The notes below the pieces were generated by a model. The model had not been told where the DNA came from. It worked only from the letters and a program-made list of their open reading frames with translations, and ran no database searches. Positions 1-8,555 of a stretch of DNA of 28,836 nt are shown one piece after another. The position numbers were made by a program, and so were the translations under genes. The number at the start of each line of letters is the position of its first letter. Within the stretch, counting starts at the first letter, position 1. Source of the stretch: JBOHNM01 sp050730675. GTDB taxonomy: Bacteria > Planctomycetota > Phycisphaerae > Phycisphaerales > UBA1924. The DNA lies in contig JBOHNM010000035.1 of NCBI GenBank assembly GCA_050730675.1, forward strand, positions 1-28,836, read 5' to 3'.

Positions 1-31
1 TGCCCGGGGCCCGCGCCCCGGGCATTTTCTT
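1..31 (+). terminator. Rho-independent terminator of an upstream gene
   Basis: Bases 1-10 and 15-24 form a perfect 10-bp GC-rich stem with a 4-base loop, followed by TTTTCTT at 25-31. The T-rich tail lies on the plus-strand side, so it should end a plus-strand gene to the left of the window. That gene is not visible. Confidence 0.75.
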
Positions 32-46
32 GGGTCGATCGACCCA
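31..46. promoter_or_regulatory. perfect 16-bp palindrome
   Basis: TGGGTCGATCGACCCA is fully self-complementary with no spacer. It lies directly after the upstream terminator and about 200 bases before the start of the secreted protein at 248. Such a dyad can be a repressor operator; it could also be an extra transcript-end structure. No functional assignment is possible from sequence alone. Confidence 0.35.
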
Positions 47-88
47 ACCCTACGCCGCCAAAAATTTCTTGCGGACCGCTCTCCACAG

Positions 89-111
89 ATCGTTTCTTCC
101 AGAGAAACGAT
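89..111. promoter_or_regulatory. 9-bp inverted repeat in the 5' region of the 248-1957 gene
   Basis: ATCGTTTCT at 89-97 and AGAAACGAT at 103-111 are exact reverse complements around a 5-base loop. There is no T tract after it, so it is not an obvious terminator. It sits about 135 bases upstream of the start codon and may be an operator or a 5' leader hairpin. Confidence 0.3.
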
Positions 112-247
112 GGAGCCCGTTTTCCAGCGGTTCCCGCGACGTCCCACCTCGGATGGCGGATGGTGTAGGGCACTTGGCAGCCGGACGTTCCCCCGGCGGC
201 CACACGTCTCCTCAGCAATCGGCCGGACACCCGGCCCGGAGGTTTTC

Positions 248-1957
248 ATGCGGATCGCTCTCGCAGGACTCGTCGGAATCTCCCTCGCCGTCTCGGCATC
301 CTCAGCCGTCGCCCAATGGCCGATGACCCCCACAAGCGCCTTGGCAATCGGCGACGGCACGGGCCAGCAGGCCAACTCGCGCCTGGTCGCCGCGGCCGAT
401 GGTTCGTGCTACGTCTCGTGGTTCGACAGCCGCTCCACGCCCTTCCAGCCGATGCTCCAGCGCCTCAGCGCCTCGGGTGTAGAGCAATGGGCCCACAACG
501 GCATTTCCTTCGCCGCCAACACCAACACCGGTCTGTACGAGCCCTACCCCTGCCTCGCGGTTGACGCGGCCGGCAACGCCTACATCGCCTTCACCGACAC
601 CTCCGCCGGCGTGATCAACGCCCACGTCACCGTGAACAAGGTCAGCCCCGCGGGCGTGAAGCTGTGGGGCGAGACCGGCATTTCGGTCCCCGACTCTTCC
701 AGTTCGACCCCAGGCGCCAAGCTCGCGGTCCTCTCCAACGGCGATGTGGTGGTCGGCTGCGCGATCAGCAGCGTGCTCAAGCTCACCCGTTTCAATTCCA
801 GCGGCGTCCAACTCGGCACCACCATCAATATCAGCGAGCCCGGCCACTCGATGCTCATGTCCGACCTGTGCGATGGCGGCAACGGATCGGTCATTGCTCT
901 CTGGCAGCGCAACGCCGGCACCAGCTTCAACTCGCTCCACAGCCTTTACATGCAGAAGTTCGACACCGCCGGCAACGCCATGTGGCCCGTGACCCCCGGC
1001 GCGACCGCCGTCGTCCTCTACGGCACCACCGGCGGCATCGCCGGCGGGTATTTCCCCACGCTCACCCCCGACGGCAACGGCGGCGCGGTCTGCGGCTGGT
1101 ACGAACTGACCGGCCCGGCCGGAAGCGGCGCCTTCAGCAATGCCCTCGTCCAGCACGTTCGTTCCAACGGCGTGTTCCGCTTCCAGGCCAACGGCCTACC
1201 CGTCAGCCCACGCCCCAACGCGACCAGCGGCGCCACCATGAGCGTCGGCTGCACTGCTGACTACCTCCCCGAGACGGACGAGATCGTCGCGACGTGGGTC
1301 GAAACCCTCGCCGCCCAGCAGCTCGCTAACTACGCGGTCTACGCCCAGAAGATCGGGGTGACCGATGGCATCGACGGCAGCGAAAAGTGGGCCTCCGGCG
1401 GCATCGTCCTCCGCGCGGTGGACGGCTTCACCCAGCCCGCGATCATCACCACCCGCGCAAGCCAGGGCGGCTGCTACAGCCTGTGGCTCACCAACCTCAA
1501 CGCCGCCAACGGCACCATCGAGGCCCAGCGCATCGATGCCAGCGGCACTAAACTGTGGAATTCTGGTGACCCCCTGGTCTTCGGTCCCACCCCGGGCTAC
1601 TACGGCAACCGTCTCGGCGCCGCCTGTCTCGCCTCGGGCGACCTCGCGGTCTCCTTCAGCCAGTCCCCCAGCCTTTCCACCTCGGGCAGCGACCTGTTCG
1701 TCACCCGCCTCAAGGCCGACGGCACCTTCGGTATCACCCCGTGCAACGCGGCCGACGTCGCCGGCTTCGGCGGTTCACAAGGCCCCGATGGCCAGGTGAC
1801 GGTGGACGACATCGTCTTCTATCTCTCCAACTTCTTCAGCGGCACCCTCGCCGTGGCGGACGTCGCCGGCTTCGGCGGCGGCGCCACGCCCGATGGACAA
1901 ATCACCGTGGACGACCTGGTCTACTTCCTCTCCCAGTTCTTCTCCCCCTGCAACTGA
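248..1957 (+). CDS. Secreted protein with C-terminal tandem dockerin-like tag
   Basis: 569 residues. The ATG at 248 is chosen because GGAGG lies 5 bases upstream and it gives a clean signal peptide (MRIALAGLVGISLAVSASSAVAQ). An upstream ATG at 110 would put a polar 46-residue extension before it. Residues 30 to about 495 carry irregular repeats of the type 'R-x-[SD]-x-x-G-x-x-x-W' (around VSPAGVKLW, DTAGNAMW, DASGTKLW), which suggests a beta-propeller or beta-repeat fold; no catalytic motif is visible. Residues about 499-568 are two dockerin-like repeats (ADVAGFGG, PDG, TVDD, FFS), starting with Cys499 and ending FFSPCN with Cys568. The product is probably exported and surface- or matrix-associated. 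The same tag ends the three large proteins at 5366-15639. The substrate or partner is unknown. Confidence 0.85.
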   Translation: MRIALAGLVGISLAVSASSAVAQWPMTPTSALAIGDGTGQQANSRLVAAADGSCYVSWFDSRSTPFQPMLQRLSASGVEQWAHNGISFAANTNTGLYEPYPCLAVDAAGNAYIAFTDTSAGVINAHVTVNKVSPAGVKLWGETGISVPDSSSSTPGAKLAVLSNGDVVVGCAISSVLKLTRFNSSGVQLGTTINISEPGHSMLMSDLCDGGNGSVIALWQRNAGTSFNSLHSLYMQKFDTAGNAMWPVTPGATAVVLYGTTGGIAGGYFPTLTPDGNGGAVCGWYELTGPAGSGAFSNALVQHVRSNGVFRFQANGLPVSPRPNATSGATMSVGCTADYLPETDEIVATWVETLAAQQLANYAVYAQKIGVTDGIDGSEKWASGGIVLRAVDGFTQPAIITTRASQGGCYSLWLTNLNAANGTIEAQRIDASGTKLWNSGDPLVFGPTPGYYGNRLGAACLASGDLAVSFSQSPSLSTSGSDLFVTRLKADGTFGITPCNAADVAGFGGSQGPDGQVTVDDIVFYLSNFFSGTLAVADVAGFGGGATPDGQITVDDLVYFLSQFFSPCN

Positions 1958-2008
1958 CCCCGCGATGGCGGGCAATCACCTCGCTTCCTCATTATTTCCC
2001 ATGTGCGC

Positions 2009-2046
2009 ACATGCCCCGGCTTGGAGCCGGGGCATGTCGCTTTCCG
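2009..2046 (+). terminator. Terminator hairpin after the dockerin-tagged gene
   Basis: ACATGCCCCGGC (2009-2020) and GCCGGGGCATGT (2026-2037) form a perfect 12-bp stem with loop TTGGA, 51 bases after the stop codon. The downstream tract (CGCTTTCC) is only weakly T-rich. The strong stem and its position between two plus-strand genes support a terminator. Confidence 0.65.
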
Positions 2047-2141
2047 GCGCGGCGGCTTCCGGCGACTCTGGACGCGCGTAGTGTTTTCGCAACCGCGGCA
2101 TCTGTCTTCAACACCACGCGTGTTTGAGAACCAAACGCACC

Positions 2142-3395
2142 ATGCAGGATCACGTTCCCGAGACCGCACCGAACCATCCACCGCACCGCGGAGAATCGCT
2201 CGATTCCGACCTGCGCTCAACCATGCCGCGGGTTCAAGCTGCCGTTGCTGCCGCGATCCGCGCCGCCCGCGGTGACCCGGCCCGCCCGCAGCAAGTCTCG
2301 CGCCGTCTGGGCCTCGACAAGACCTTGGCGTGGAAGCTCGTCCGCGTAACCACCGAAATTGACGCGATGACGGCAGCCGAACGACTCCCGGGGCGCTCCG
2401 GACTCAAGATTTTCGCCGATGCCTTAACCAAGGCCGCAATTCCGCAGACGCTCTTCGCCGACCTGCTCGCGGCGCTGGCAGACTTCGAACGCGTGGTGGC
2501 CGACCACGCCGGCGGCGACCGCGAACGGTTCACCAAGCTGCTCGCCGCACGATCTCCCGAAGGACGGCGAAAGGTCGATGAAGCGCAGCGAAAACTGGCG
2601 TTCCAGGGCCTGAGCACGACCTGGGGCGTTCGCGCTCGATTGCAGTTCACAACCAGCCTGATCGCACCCAACCGTGCCGATCCCGACCGGTTCGATTTTG
2701 CCTCGTTCACCGGCCTGTGCGACTTCGTGCGTGACCGATCCGAAATCAGTTGGGTCGTGGCTTCCCCGCGTGCCACCAACGATGACGGCTCCCTCAGCCG
2801 GATGAGCGGGGCAGAGAGGATCGACGCCACAGTCACCGAAGGTCCGCCGATCATCGCCGACCTGTGCACGCCGAACTTGCCGTCGCTCCGCGTGCGATCC
2901 GCCGCCCAGGGCGTTGTGAAGTACGAGCTGCCCGACTCTGTCGGGGGTGAATTGGGACCGATGTCCATCGTCACGGGCGGGGTGATCCGCGCGCCGGTCT
3001 CCCGCTGGTGGAGCCCCGACAACCGTGTTGCCTCATTTTTGTGTACATTGGGAACACCGGCCGAGCTGCTCGTGTTCGACCTGCTGGTCCACCGCGATTC
3101 CTGGCCGGAACACACGCCCGGGATGTATTGCTACAGCCAGTTGCCGACCGCACCGGTCTACCCCACCGACGGGTTCGACAAGGGTCTGATCCCGATCCTG
3201 GAATCGCCTGCCGAGATCGCCGAGGGTGACGAGAAGGAGATGCCCGGTGTGGCTGGGTATAGCGGCGCGCTCGATCGTGCCGCGGCCGCCATGGGCTGGA
3301 CCATCAGGGACTTTCGAATGGCTCGTTTTCAACTCCGATACCCGCCGGTCCCATCGCTGGTTTCCTACCGCTACGACCTGTCCCCCAAGTCCTGA
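2142..3395 (+). CDS. Putative helix-turn-helix protein, unknown family (paralogue 1)
   Basis: 417 residues, with no signal peptide or membrane segment. The ATG at 2142 is preferred over an in-frame TTG 18 bases upstream. Its length then matches the paralogue at 15863-17125 (420 residues). Residues about 47-70 (QQVSRRLGLDKTLAWKLVRV) look like a helix-turn-helix: an LGLDKT-type turn followed by a helix with a conserved TLAWKL. The rest, about 340 residues, aligns with the paralogue along its length. Shared features include a WGV motif near residue 170, a C-x-P segment (DLCTPNLPSL versus EFCSPAMPPV), a W-x-P-D motif and 'ELLVFDLLVHRD' versus 'QLILDLLFHKD'. I do not recognise a named family. A DNA-binding regulator with a large sensor or partner-binding domain is an inference. 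It has its own transcription unit after the terminator at 2009-2046. Confidence 0.75.
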   Translation: MQDHVPETAPNHPPHRGESLDSDLRSTMPRVQAAVAAAIRAARGDPARPQQVSRRLGLDKTLAWKLVRVTTEIDAMTAAERLPGRSGLKIFADALTKAAIPQTLFADLLAALADFERVVADHAGGDRERFTKLLAARSPEGRRKVDEAQRKLAFQGLSTTWGVRARLQFTTSLIAPNRADPDRFDFASFTGLCDFVRDRSEISWVVASPRATNDDGSLSRMSGAERIDATVTEGPPIIADLCTPNLPSLRVRSAAQGVVKYELPDSVGGELGPMSIVTGGVIRAPVSRWWSPDNRVASFLCTLGTPAELLVFDLLVHRDSWPEHTPGMYCYSQLPTAPVYPTDGFDKGLIPILESPAEIAEGDEKEMPGVAGYSGALDRAAAAMGWTIRDFRMARFQLRYPPVPSLVSYRYDLSPKS

Positions 3396-3504
3396 ACCGG
3401 ACCACGTGCCGGTCATTCCATATTCGCGACTCCGCCGCTTCGCCACTCGCTCGATCCGGGCATCGTGGTAGCATCTGCTGCACCAACTCAACGGGAGGCG
3501 CCCC

Positions 3505-5079
3505 ATGCCGAGATTCGGCCGCTTGCTCTGGATCACGTTGGCAATCCTGGCGCTGGTGCCCGGCGCACTCGCCCAGCCCCCCACCCCGCACCCAGCCCTC
3601 GACGCCTACCGCGCCTGGCTTGCCGCCGACGAGGCCAAGCACCTCAGCGCCGTGGTCATCCGCGGCACCGACGCCGCAGAAGCCGACCGCATCGCCGCGC
3701 TCTTGGCTGCGAACGGCTTCACCGCTCGCGTGATCGAACGCACTCAACTCCCCGGCGCGGACCTCGCCAAGACCGACCTGCTTGTCATCACCCGCGACAC
3801 ACACACCGCCAACTGGAGCAAGCCGTGGGGATCCGACGAGGAAGCCGCGGCATTGAAGGCCGCGAACAAGCCCATGATCTGCATCGGCGAGGGAGGCGTC
3901 GTCTGCTTTGGTCGCACCGAACTCCCCGTCCGCGGCGGGCGCACCATGCGCTCCTCTTCGGATTCGACCGTCAAGTCCAACCCGCAGCACGCACTCTTCG
4001 CCGCGCCGCACACCATCCCCGCCGACGAGGCCGGGCAGATCAAGATCTTCATGAAGAGGGTCACCACGCAGCCGGCCCACCGCTCCGCCTTCACGCAGGC
4101 CGTCATCCCGCTGTGCGCCGACTCGACGGCGGGCCGCGACTACGCGCTGCTCCTCTACCAGTCCCCCGGCGCGGCATACTGGGGCGCCGAAGGCTCTTTC
4201 GCCGAACTCACCAACGCCGGCAAGGACCTTTTCGACAACCTCGCCCACTGGACGATCTGGGCGTCACGCCAGCGTGATTCGGCACTCCTGCGAGAAGGGA
4301 TCGTCAGCCGTCCGGACCCGCTCCGGCGCGGCGATCGCAGCGTTGAACTTACCCTCACCCGCAGCGACGGATCGCCCGCGATCAACACCGCCTTCACCGT
4401 CGAGATCAACGACTCCACCAAGGGCAAAGGCTGGACGCCTTTCTCCACCGGCCGCACCGATGCCTCCGCCCGGGCCGACATCGAATCGCTCACCGGCGGC
4501 CCAGATGCCGAGCACTATCGCGTCATGGTTTCCAGCGCCGCCGTGCCCGCCGTGAGCATCTACCTCGCCGAGGGGCCGCAGAAGCGCGCGATGTCCGGCC
4601 GCATCCCCCCGCTCGTCGGCGATGCCGCCCCCGACTTGCAATTCATCGACATCGCCACCAACAAGCCCGTGCGTCTGTCCGACTATCGCGGCAGGGTCGT
4701 TTACATCGACTTCTGGGCCACCTGGTGCGTCCCGTGCCAGGAACCCATGCGACACAACAACGAGATCGCCCGGAAAAATGCCGACCCATGGAAGGGCCGC
4801 GCGGTAATCCTCGGCATCAGCACCGATACCGACGCCACCAAGGTCAGGAAACACGTGGCCGACCGCGGCTGGGCCGACATGCCTCAACTTTGGGTTCCCG
4901 GTCCCGAGGGCAAGCCCGGGACCGGCGCGGGCGAGGCGTTCGGTTTCGTCGGCATCCCCTCGGGCTTCCTGCTCGACCGGCGCGGCATCATCCGCTGGCG
5001 CGGCCATCCCGCAGGCATTGACGCCGCGGTCGAGATTGAAAAACTGCTCAATGAGCCCGCGCCGGCGCCGGCCAAGTAG
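3505..5079 (+). CDS. Exported TlpA/ResA-like thioredoxin-fold protein with extra N-terminal part
   Basis: 524 residues. GGGAGG lies 6 bases before the ATG at 3505, and the N-terminus is a signal peptide ending in GALAQ. The C-terminal part (about 365-515) is a thioredoxin fold of the TlpA/AhpC-TSA type: 'GDAAPDLQF', 'YIDFWATWCVPCQEPM' with the redox pair Cys408 and Cys411, and a cis-Pro-like 'GIPSGFLLDRRG'. Such proteins reduce disulfides or peroxides outside the cytoplasm. The first 360 residues are unusual for TlpA. Residues about 30-150 look like an alpha/beta domain (AVVIRGTD, LLVITRD, MICIGEGG), perhaps similar to ThuA or glutaminase-like folds, and about 290-355 look like an extracellular beta domain. 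The function of these parts is unknown. No cytochrome biogenesis genes are adjacent. Confidence 0.85.
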   Translation: MPRFGRLLWITLAILALVPGALAQPPTPHPALDAYRAWLAADEAKHLSAVVIRGTDAAEADRIAALLAANGFTARVIERTQLPGADLAKTDLLVITRDTHTANWSKPWGSDEEAAALKAANKPMICIGEGGVVCFGRTELPVRGGRTMRSSSDSTVKSNPQHALFAAPHTIPADEAGQIKIFMKRVTTQPAHRSAFTQAVIPLCADSTAGRDYALLLYQSPGAAYWGAEGSFAELTNAGKDLFDNLAHWTIWASRQRDSALLREGIVSRPDPLRRGDRSVELTLTRSDGSPAINTAFTVEINDSTKGKGWTPFSTGRTDASARADIESLTGGPDAEHYRVMVSSAAVPAVSIYLAEGPQKRAMSGRIPPLVGDAAPDLQFIDIATNKPVRLSDYRGRVVYIDFWATWCVPCQEPMRHNNEIARKNADPWKGRAVILGISTDTDATKVRKHVADRGWADMPQLWVPGPEGKPGTGAGEAFGFVGIPSGFLLDRRGIIRWRGHPAGIDAAVEIEKLLNEPAPAPAK

Positions 5080-5097
5080 GTAGGGCATCGCCTGAAT

Positions 5098-5340
5098 TCA
5101 CTTCACGCCCGCACCGCCGCGTCCCGGCGGCAGACCGGTCGCATTCGCGGACTTCGTTGTCGCCGTCCCAGGATCGGTGGCCGCATCCGCGCTCGTCCCG
5201 ATTGGCCGAATCTCACCCGTTGACGGCCCGAAGACCTGCCCCGCGATGATCCACACCGCCACGGCGAGAATGACGACCGCCACCACGATTTTGATCGTGC
5301 GCTTGTGGTCTCCGCCGGACTGTGCAGACCTTGCCGCCAT
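5098..5340 (-). CDS. Small single-pass membrane protein
   Basis: 80 residues from the ATG at 5340. A longer reading to 5415 would begin inside the end of the upstream dockerin gene and is less likely. After about 15 polar residues containing Lys-Arg there is one hydrophobic segment (TIKIVVAVVILAVAVWIIAG), then a roughly 45-residue Thr/Ala/Gly/Pro-rich tail. The positive charges before the segment suggest an N-in, C-out topology. The start lies 25 bases after the stop of the large dockerin-tagged gene on the same strand, so the two may be co-transcribed. I do not recognise a family. Confidence 0.6.
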   Translation of the reverse strand: MAARSAQSGGDHKRTIKIVVAVVILAVAVWIIAGQVFGPSTGEIRPIGTSADAATDPGTATTKSANATGLPPGRGGAGVK

Positions 5341-5365
5341 GACCGGATCGTACCGCCTCTCGGCC

Positions 5366-8299
5366 TCACGGTGTACATGGCGAGAAGAACTGATCAAGGA
5401 AGTAGACGAGGTCATCCGGGGTAATCTGCCCGTCCGAAGGCGGGTTGCCGCCCAAGCTGACTAAGTCTGCAATGGCCAAATTGTTCGAGAAGAACGCCGC
5501 GAGGTAGAGGACGATGTCGTCCGGCGTCAATTGGCCGTCGAACCCCGGCGACCCGCCCAGCCCAGCGACGTCGGCTGCATTGCACTTGATTGGCACGAGC
5601 GTCATCGTCAGCGTACCGGATCCGACGGCCGTTGACGCCGTCGCGTTGTTCCCGCCGACACGGATCCAGACCTGCTGCTGCGGCATCATCGCCCCGAGGC
5701 TGAAGAAACTCGTGTTCACCGTGCCCGCTCCGGTGGCGCCGCAGTCGGTGCGCAGCGCGTTGTCGTTGCAGACGATCTCAGTCCCGCCGCACGCCGCGGC
5801 GAACGCGGTCAGCACCGTGTTGGGCGTCGTCAAAGGCGTCGCGGGTACAGCGGCGTTGTAGCACGTCGAGGCGCCCGCCGTCCCCTTGAATGGCGCCGTG
5901 AAGACGAACCACACATCCCGGCTGAGCGCCGCGCTGCACGACACAGCGCCGCCGATGATCTCGTCGGCGTTGTACCCTGCTTCGCTGGTGTCGTACGCGT
6001 TGGATCCCAGCACCGCCACCGACGGGTTTGCGCAGCCATCGTTGCTCGGCGTCGCCGGAGCGGGGTAGATTTTCACGCTGCCCGTGCTGGAGCCCGCGCT
6101 GGGCGAACCCTGGTTGGCCACACGGATGTAGATCGTGTTGTTCGCCGTCACCGCCACGTGATTGATCCGCACCTTCGAGCACGATGGCAGCGTCCCGCCA
6201 TTGGTGATGCTGCAGGCGATCTCCGACCCGCCGTTCTGTAGGCAGCCGTCATAGACCGTGATCACCGAGCTGAAGTATGTGCTATTGCAGTTCTCAACGC
6301 GGATATCACCACTGCTGGCCGGGGTGTACCGGAACCACGCATCCGCCGAGCTGGTCCCCGCGAAGCACAACGTGCCGGTGCGGAACTCATCGATGTACGC
6401 CGCGCACGCCTCGTAGCTCAACTGGTTGGTGTTGTCCGCAGCGTTCGCGCACAACAGGATATTCTGCGCCGACGAGCACAGGTCATTGGCGATCGCGCTG
6501 ACGTACTGCGCCGTCGCCGTCACCGGGGTACTGGTCACCGATCCGCCGTTAGAGCTGCTGATTACGCAGTAATAGCTCCCCTGGTCGCTGAGGTTCGGGA
6601 AATTCACCTGCAGCGAAGACGGTGTCAGGTTCGCGATGACCGATCCGCTCGCCTGCTGCCCCGACGTCAGCGCCGCACCCGATCCCGGCGTTCCGAAGTG
6701 CCACTGGTAGCTCAGGTTGCCGCTCCCCCCGGCTGCCAGCACAAACTGCAGCGCCGAGCACCGGCTGTACGCCGCCACGTTCACCGCATCGCCCGCGATG
6801 AACGGCGCCACCGCCGGGTTGCCGTTGAGTTTCACGATCCAACCCGGACCTCCGGGCGTGAATGGTCCCGCCGTACCCACAATCGTGCTTCCATCGGACG
6901 AGATGGACGTGGGCGTTCCGAGCTGGACCGCCGTGTGATCGGCGAGGGTTGCGCCAGCCGGAATCCCGTAGCCCTCAATATCAAATGCGTTCTGGGCGAC
7001 GAGATAGTCGTACAGGTCCATCATGCCCGTGCCCGGCCCCGTGCCGGCTTTCCAGATCCACCCGCCGCGCTTGAAACTGCCACAGGTGCTGTAGACCAGG
7101 ATGCCCGCGATGGTGCTGGCATCATCGGACATCCCCACCGGGATGAAGCTGGGATCCATGTAGTTCGGCGGCGGCAGCGGCGCATTGCAGTCGTACGCAA
7201 TCCACCACGACGAGATCGAGCCCGGGGTGGCGCTTGCCTGCGACGCGCTGAAATCGTACAACTTCGTCCGCGTCCACGTATGCGTGGTCGTGTCCGGTCG
7301 TGTCCACTTGGTAAGATAGGTCCGCGTGTTCGCCGGGGGCGTCCCCGGGTTCGGGTTGCCGTCAATGTCGAACGCATCGAACGACGTGCCCACGATGAGC
7401 GTGCCCGCGGCGTTAATGAAGAACGAGTCCACCGTCCGGCCGTTGTCGGCCGTTCCCTCCGGCAGTGATGCCGCGGCCATCCACGTCGCGTCCGCCCCGT
7501 TGTTGGTCACCGATGAATCGGGGGCGTACTCGCCCGTTAACGCATCCCGATACCACACAACCATGCGCCCGCCATTCGCGCCGGCGTTCCCCGGGTCCCA
7601 CGCACCCATGATCACCGAGCCGTCGTTGCTCACGCACAGGGCTCGCCCGTCGCGGTTGCGCGTGTCGGGTGTCGATGCGCCGGCAAACCCGATCGGCGTT
7701 GGAAGGATCTTCACGATGTTCGTCTGTGTGTCCCAGATCCACGGCCGGAAACGAAAACTCGAGCCGCTGACGGGGAAGTTGGCAGCCGCCGTGACGGCAT
7801 ACACGTTCCCCTGGCCGACAATGTACCGCCCGTTCTGCGACATCCCGCGCGGCCCGTTCACCCCCGAGCTGTTGCCGCTGCTGCCGAAGCTCGCCACGTT
7901 CAGCGAGGGCGTCGCCCCGCAGTTGGGCATGTTCGTCCACACATTGGTCGCCTGGCTCCAGCGCGCGGTGATCGTGTTGCCGGTGGTTGTCACCAGTGGG
8001 ATCAGCCCCGCTGGCAAAGGCACGCCCCCCGCGGCGAACAGCCCGTCAGGCGTAAGCCCGTTCGGGGACATCACAAACGATGCCGCAGCCACCGGCGATA
8101 CCGTGACCGACGCGCCGACTCCGAGTGTCTTGATCCCTACGTTCGTGGTGACCATGGTCGCCGAGCCGGTATTAGTCACGCCCGCGGGAGAGACCGGCTG
8201 ACCGACCGAGATGATCCGCGGCTGCGCCGAGGCGCCCGCCGCGACGGCCAGTCCGAACACGCCGCTCAACACGAATCGGAAACCGCTCAAGCGCTGCAT
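5366..8299 (-). CDS. Large secreted modular protein, HAF-like/Ig/dockerin (copy 1)
   Basis: 977 residues. The ATG at 8299 is preceded by GGGAGG 7 bases away and starts a signal peptide ending GASA before QPRIISVGQP. Residues about 25-495 carry repeats such as 'CVSNDGSVIMG', 'SISSDGSTIVG' and 'DDASTIAGIL', resembling HAF extracellular repeats. Residues about 500-600 are an Ig-like domain with the classical Cys, Trp (LSYQW) and D-x-G-x-Y-x-C (DQGSYYC) pattern. Residues about 604-745 and 745-903 are two related Cys-rich domains (NDLCSSAQ, DAWFRYTP, VTVYDGC-like; then SNDGCANP, DVWFVFTAP, CNDNALRTDCG), similar in style to PPC/beta-sandwich modules. The last 73 residues are the tandem dockerin-like tag, from Cys-Asn-Ala-Ala-Asp to FFSPCTP. 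It is probably a surface or matrix protein. It is paralogous to the genes at 8556 and 12721. Confidence 0.88.
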   Translation of the reverse strand: MQRLSGFRFVLSGVFGLAVAAGASAQPRIISVGQPVSPAGVTNTGSATMVTTNVGIKTLGVGASVTVSPVAAASFVMSPNGLTPDGLFAAGGVPLPAGLIPLVTTTGNTITARWSQATNVWTNMPNCGATPSLNVASFGSSGNSSGVNGPRGMSQNGRYIVGQGNVYAVTAAANFPVSGSSFRFRPWIWDTQTNIVKILPTPIGFAGASTPDTRNRDGRALCVSNDGSVIMGAWDPGNAGANGGRMVVWYRDALTGEYAPDSSVTNNGADATWMAAASLPEGTADNGRTVDSFFINAAGTLIVGTSFDAFDIDGNPNPGTPPANTRTYLTKWTRPDTTTHTWTRTKLYDFSASQASATPGSISSWWIAYDCNAPLPPPNYMDPSFIPVGMSDDASTIAGILVYSTCGSFKRGGWIWKAGTGPGTGMMDLYDYLVAQNAFDIEGYGIPAGATLADHTAVQLGTPTSISSDGSTIVGTAGPFTPGGPGWIVKLNGNPAVAPFIAGDAVNVAAYSRCSALQFVLAAGGSGNLSYQWHFGTPGSGAALTSGQQASGSVIANLTPSSLQVNFPNLSDQGSYYCVISSSNGGSVTSTPVTATAQYVSAIANDLCSSAQNILLCANAADNTNQLSYEACAAYIDEFRTGTLCFAGTSSADAWFRYTPASSGDIRVENCNSTYFSSVITVYDGCLQNGGSEIACSITNGGTLPSCSKVRINHVAVTANNTIYIRVANQGSPSAGSSTGSVKIYPAPATPSNDGCANPSVAVLGSNAYDTSEAGYNADEIIGGAVSCSAALSRDVWFVFTAPFKGTAGASTCYNAAVPATPLTTPNTVLTAFAAACGGTEIVCNDNALRTDCGATGAGTVNTSFFSLGAMMPQQQVWIRVGGNNATASTAVGSGTLTMTLVPIKCNAADVAGLGGSPGFDGQLTPDDIVLYLAAFFSNNLAIADLVSLGGNPPSDGQITPDDLVYFLDQFFSPCTP

Positions 8300-8370
8300 G
8301 TGTGATCCTCCCTGAAGCCTGGACCGCTGCCCGAAATGCATCGGGACTCGCGTGTACCCCACCGACTTTC

Positions 8371-8399
8371 AATCTACCCCCACTCGCTCACCCCAGCAA
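8371..8399 (-). promoter_or_regulatory. Candidate sigma-70-like promoter of the 5366-8299 gene
   Basis: Read on the minus strand: TTGCTG (8399-8394), a 17-base spacer, TAGATT (8376-8371). It lies about 72 bases before the start codon. The -35 match is weak. The same -10 hexamer with a 17-base spacer recurs before the lipoprotein gene at 17143. Confidence 0.35.
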
Positions 8400-8435
8400 G
8401 GGGTATGGGCGTGCATTCCCGCCATCTTGCCAAGA

Positions 8436-8473
8436 AATAAAAGCGGCGACCTTCTTTGAAAGAAGGCCGCCGC
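8436..8473 (-). terminator. Rho-independent terminator of the 8556-11483 gene
   Basis: On the minus strand a 13-bp stem with one mismatch (8473-8460 paired with 8456-8443, 3-base loop) is followed by TTTTATTTC. The direction of the T tract fits the dockerin gene whose stop lies at 8556. It separates the first and second large copies into different transcription units. Confidence 0.8.
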
Positions 8474-8555
8474 CGGAGTGTGCACTGCAATCGGCGGGTC
8501 CATCCGCCGGTGGTGATGAGGTCGCGCCGGCACGCGACAGCCGGCCCGAACCCGA

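Noticed and set aside
302..1156. 284-codon minus-strand frame
   Set aside because: It is antisense to the secreted protein at 248-1957 and consists of low-complexity Gly/Ala/Val/Glu-rich sequence.
3396..3413. ACCGG-N8-CCGGT hairpin after the first helix-turn-helix gene
   Set aside because: There are only 5 base pairs, a large loop and no T tract; too weak to call a terminator.
5341..5415. N-terminal extension of the small membrane protein to 5415
   Set aside because: It would overlap the dockerin gene's 3' end, and the ATG at 5340 gives a normal short membrane protein.
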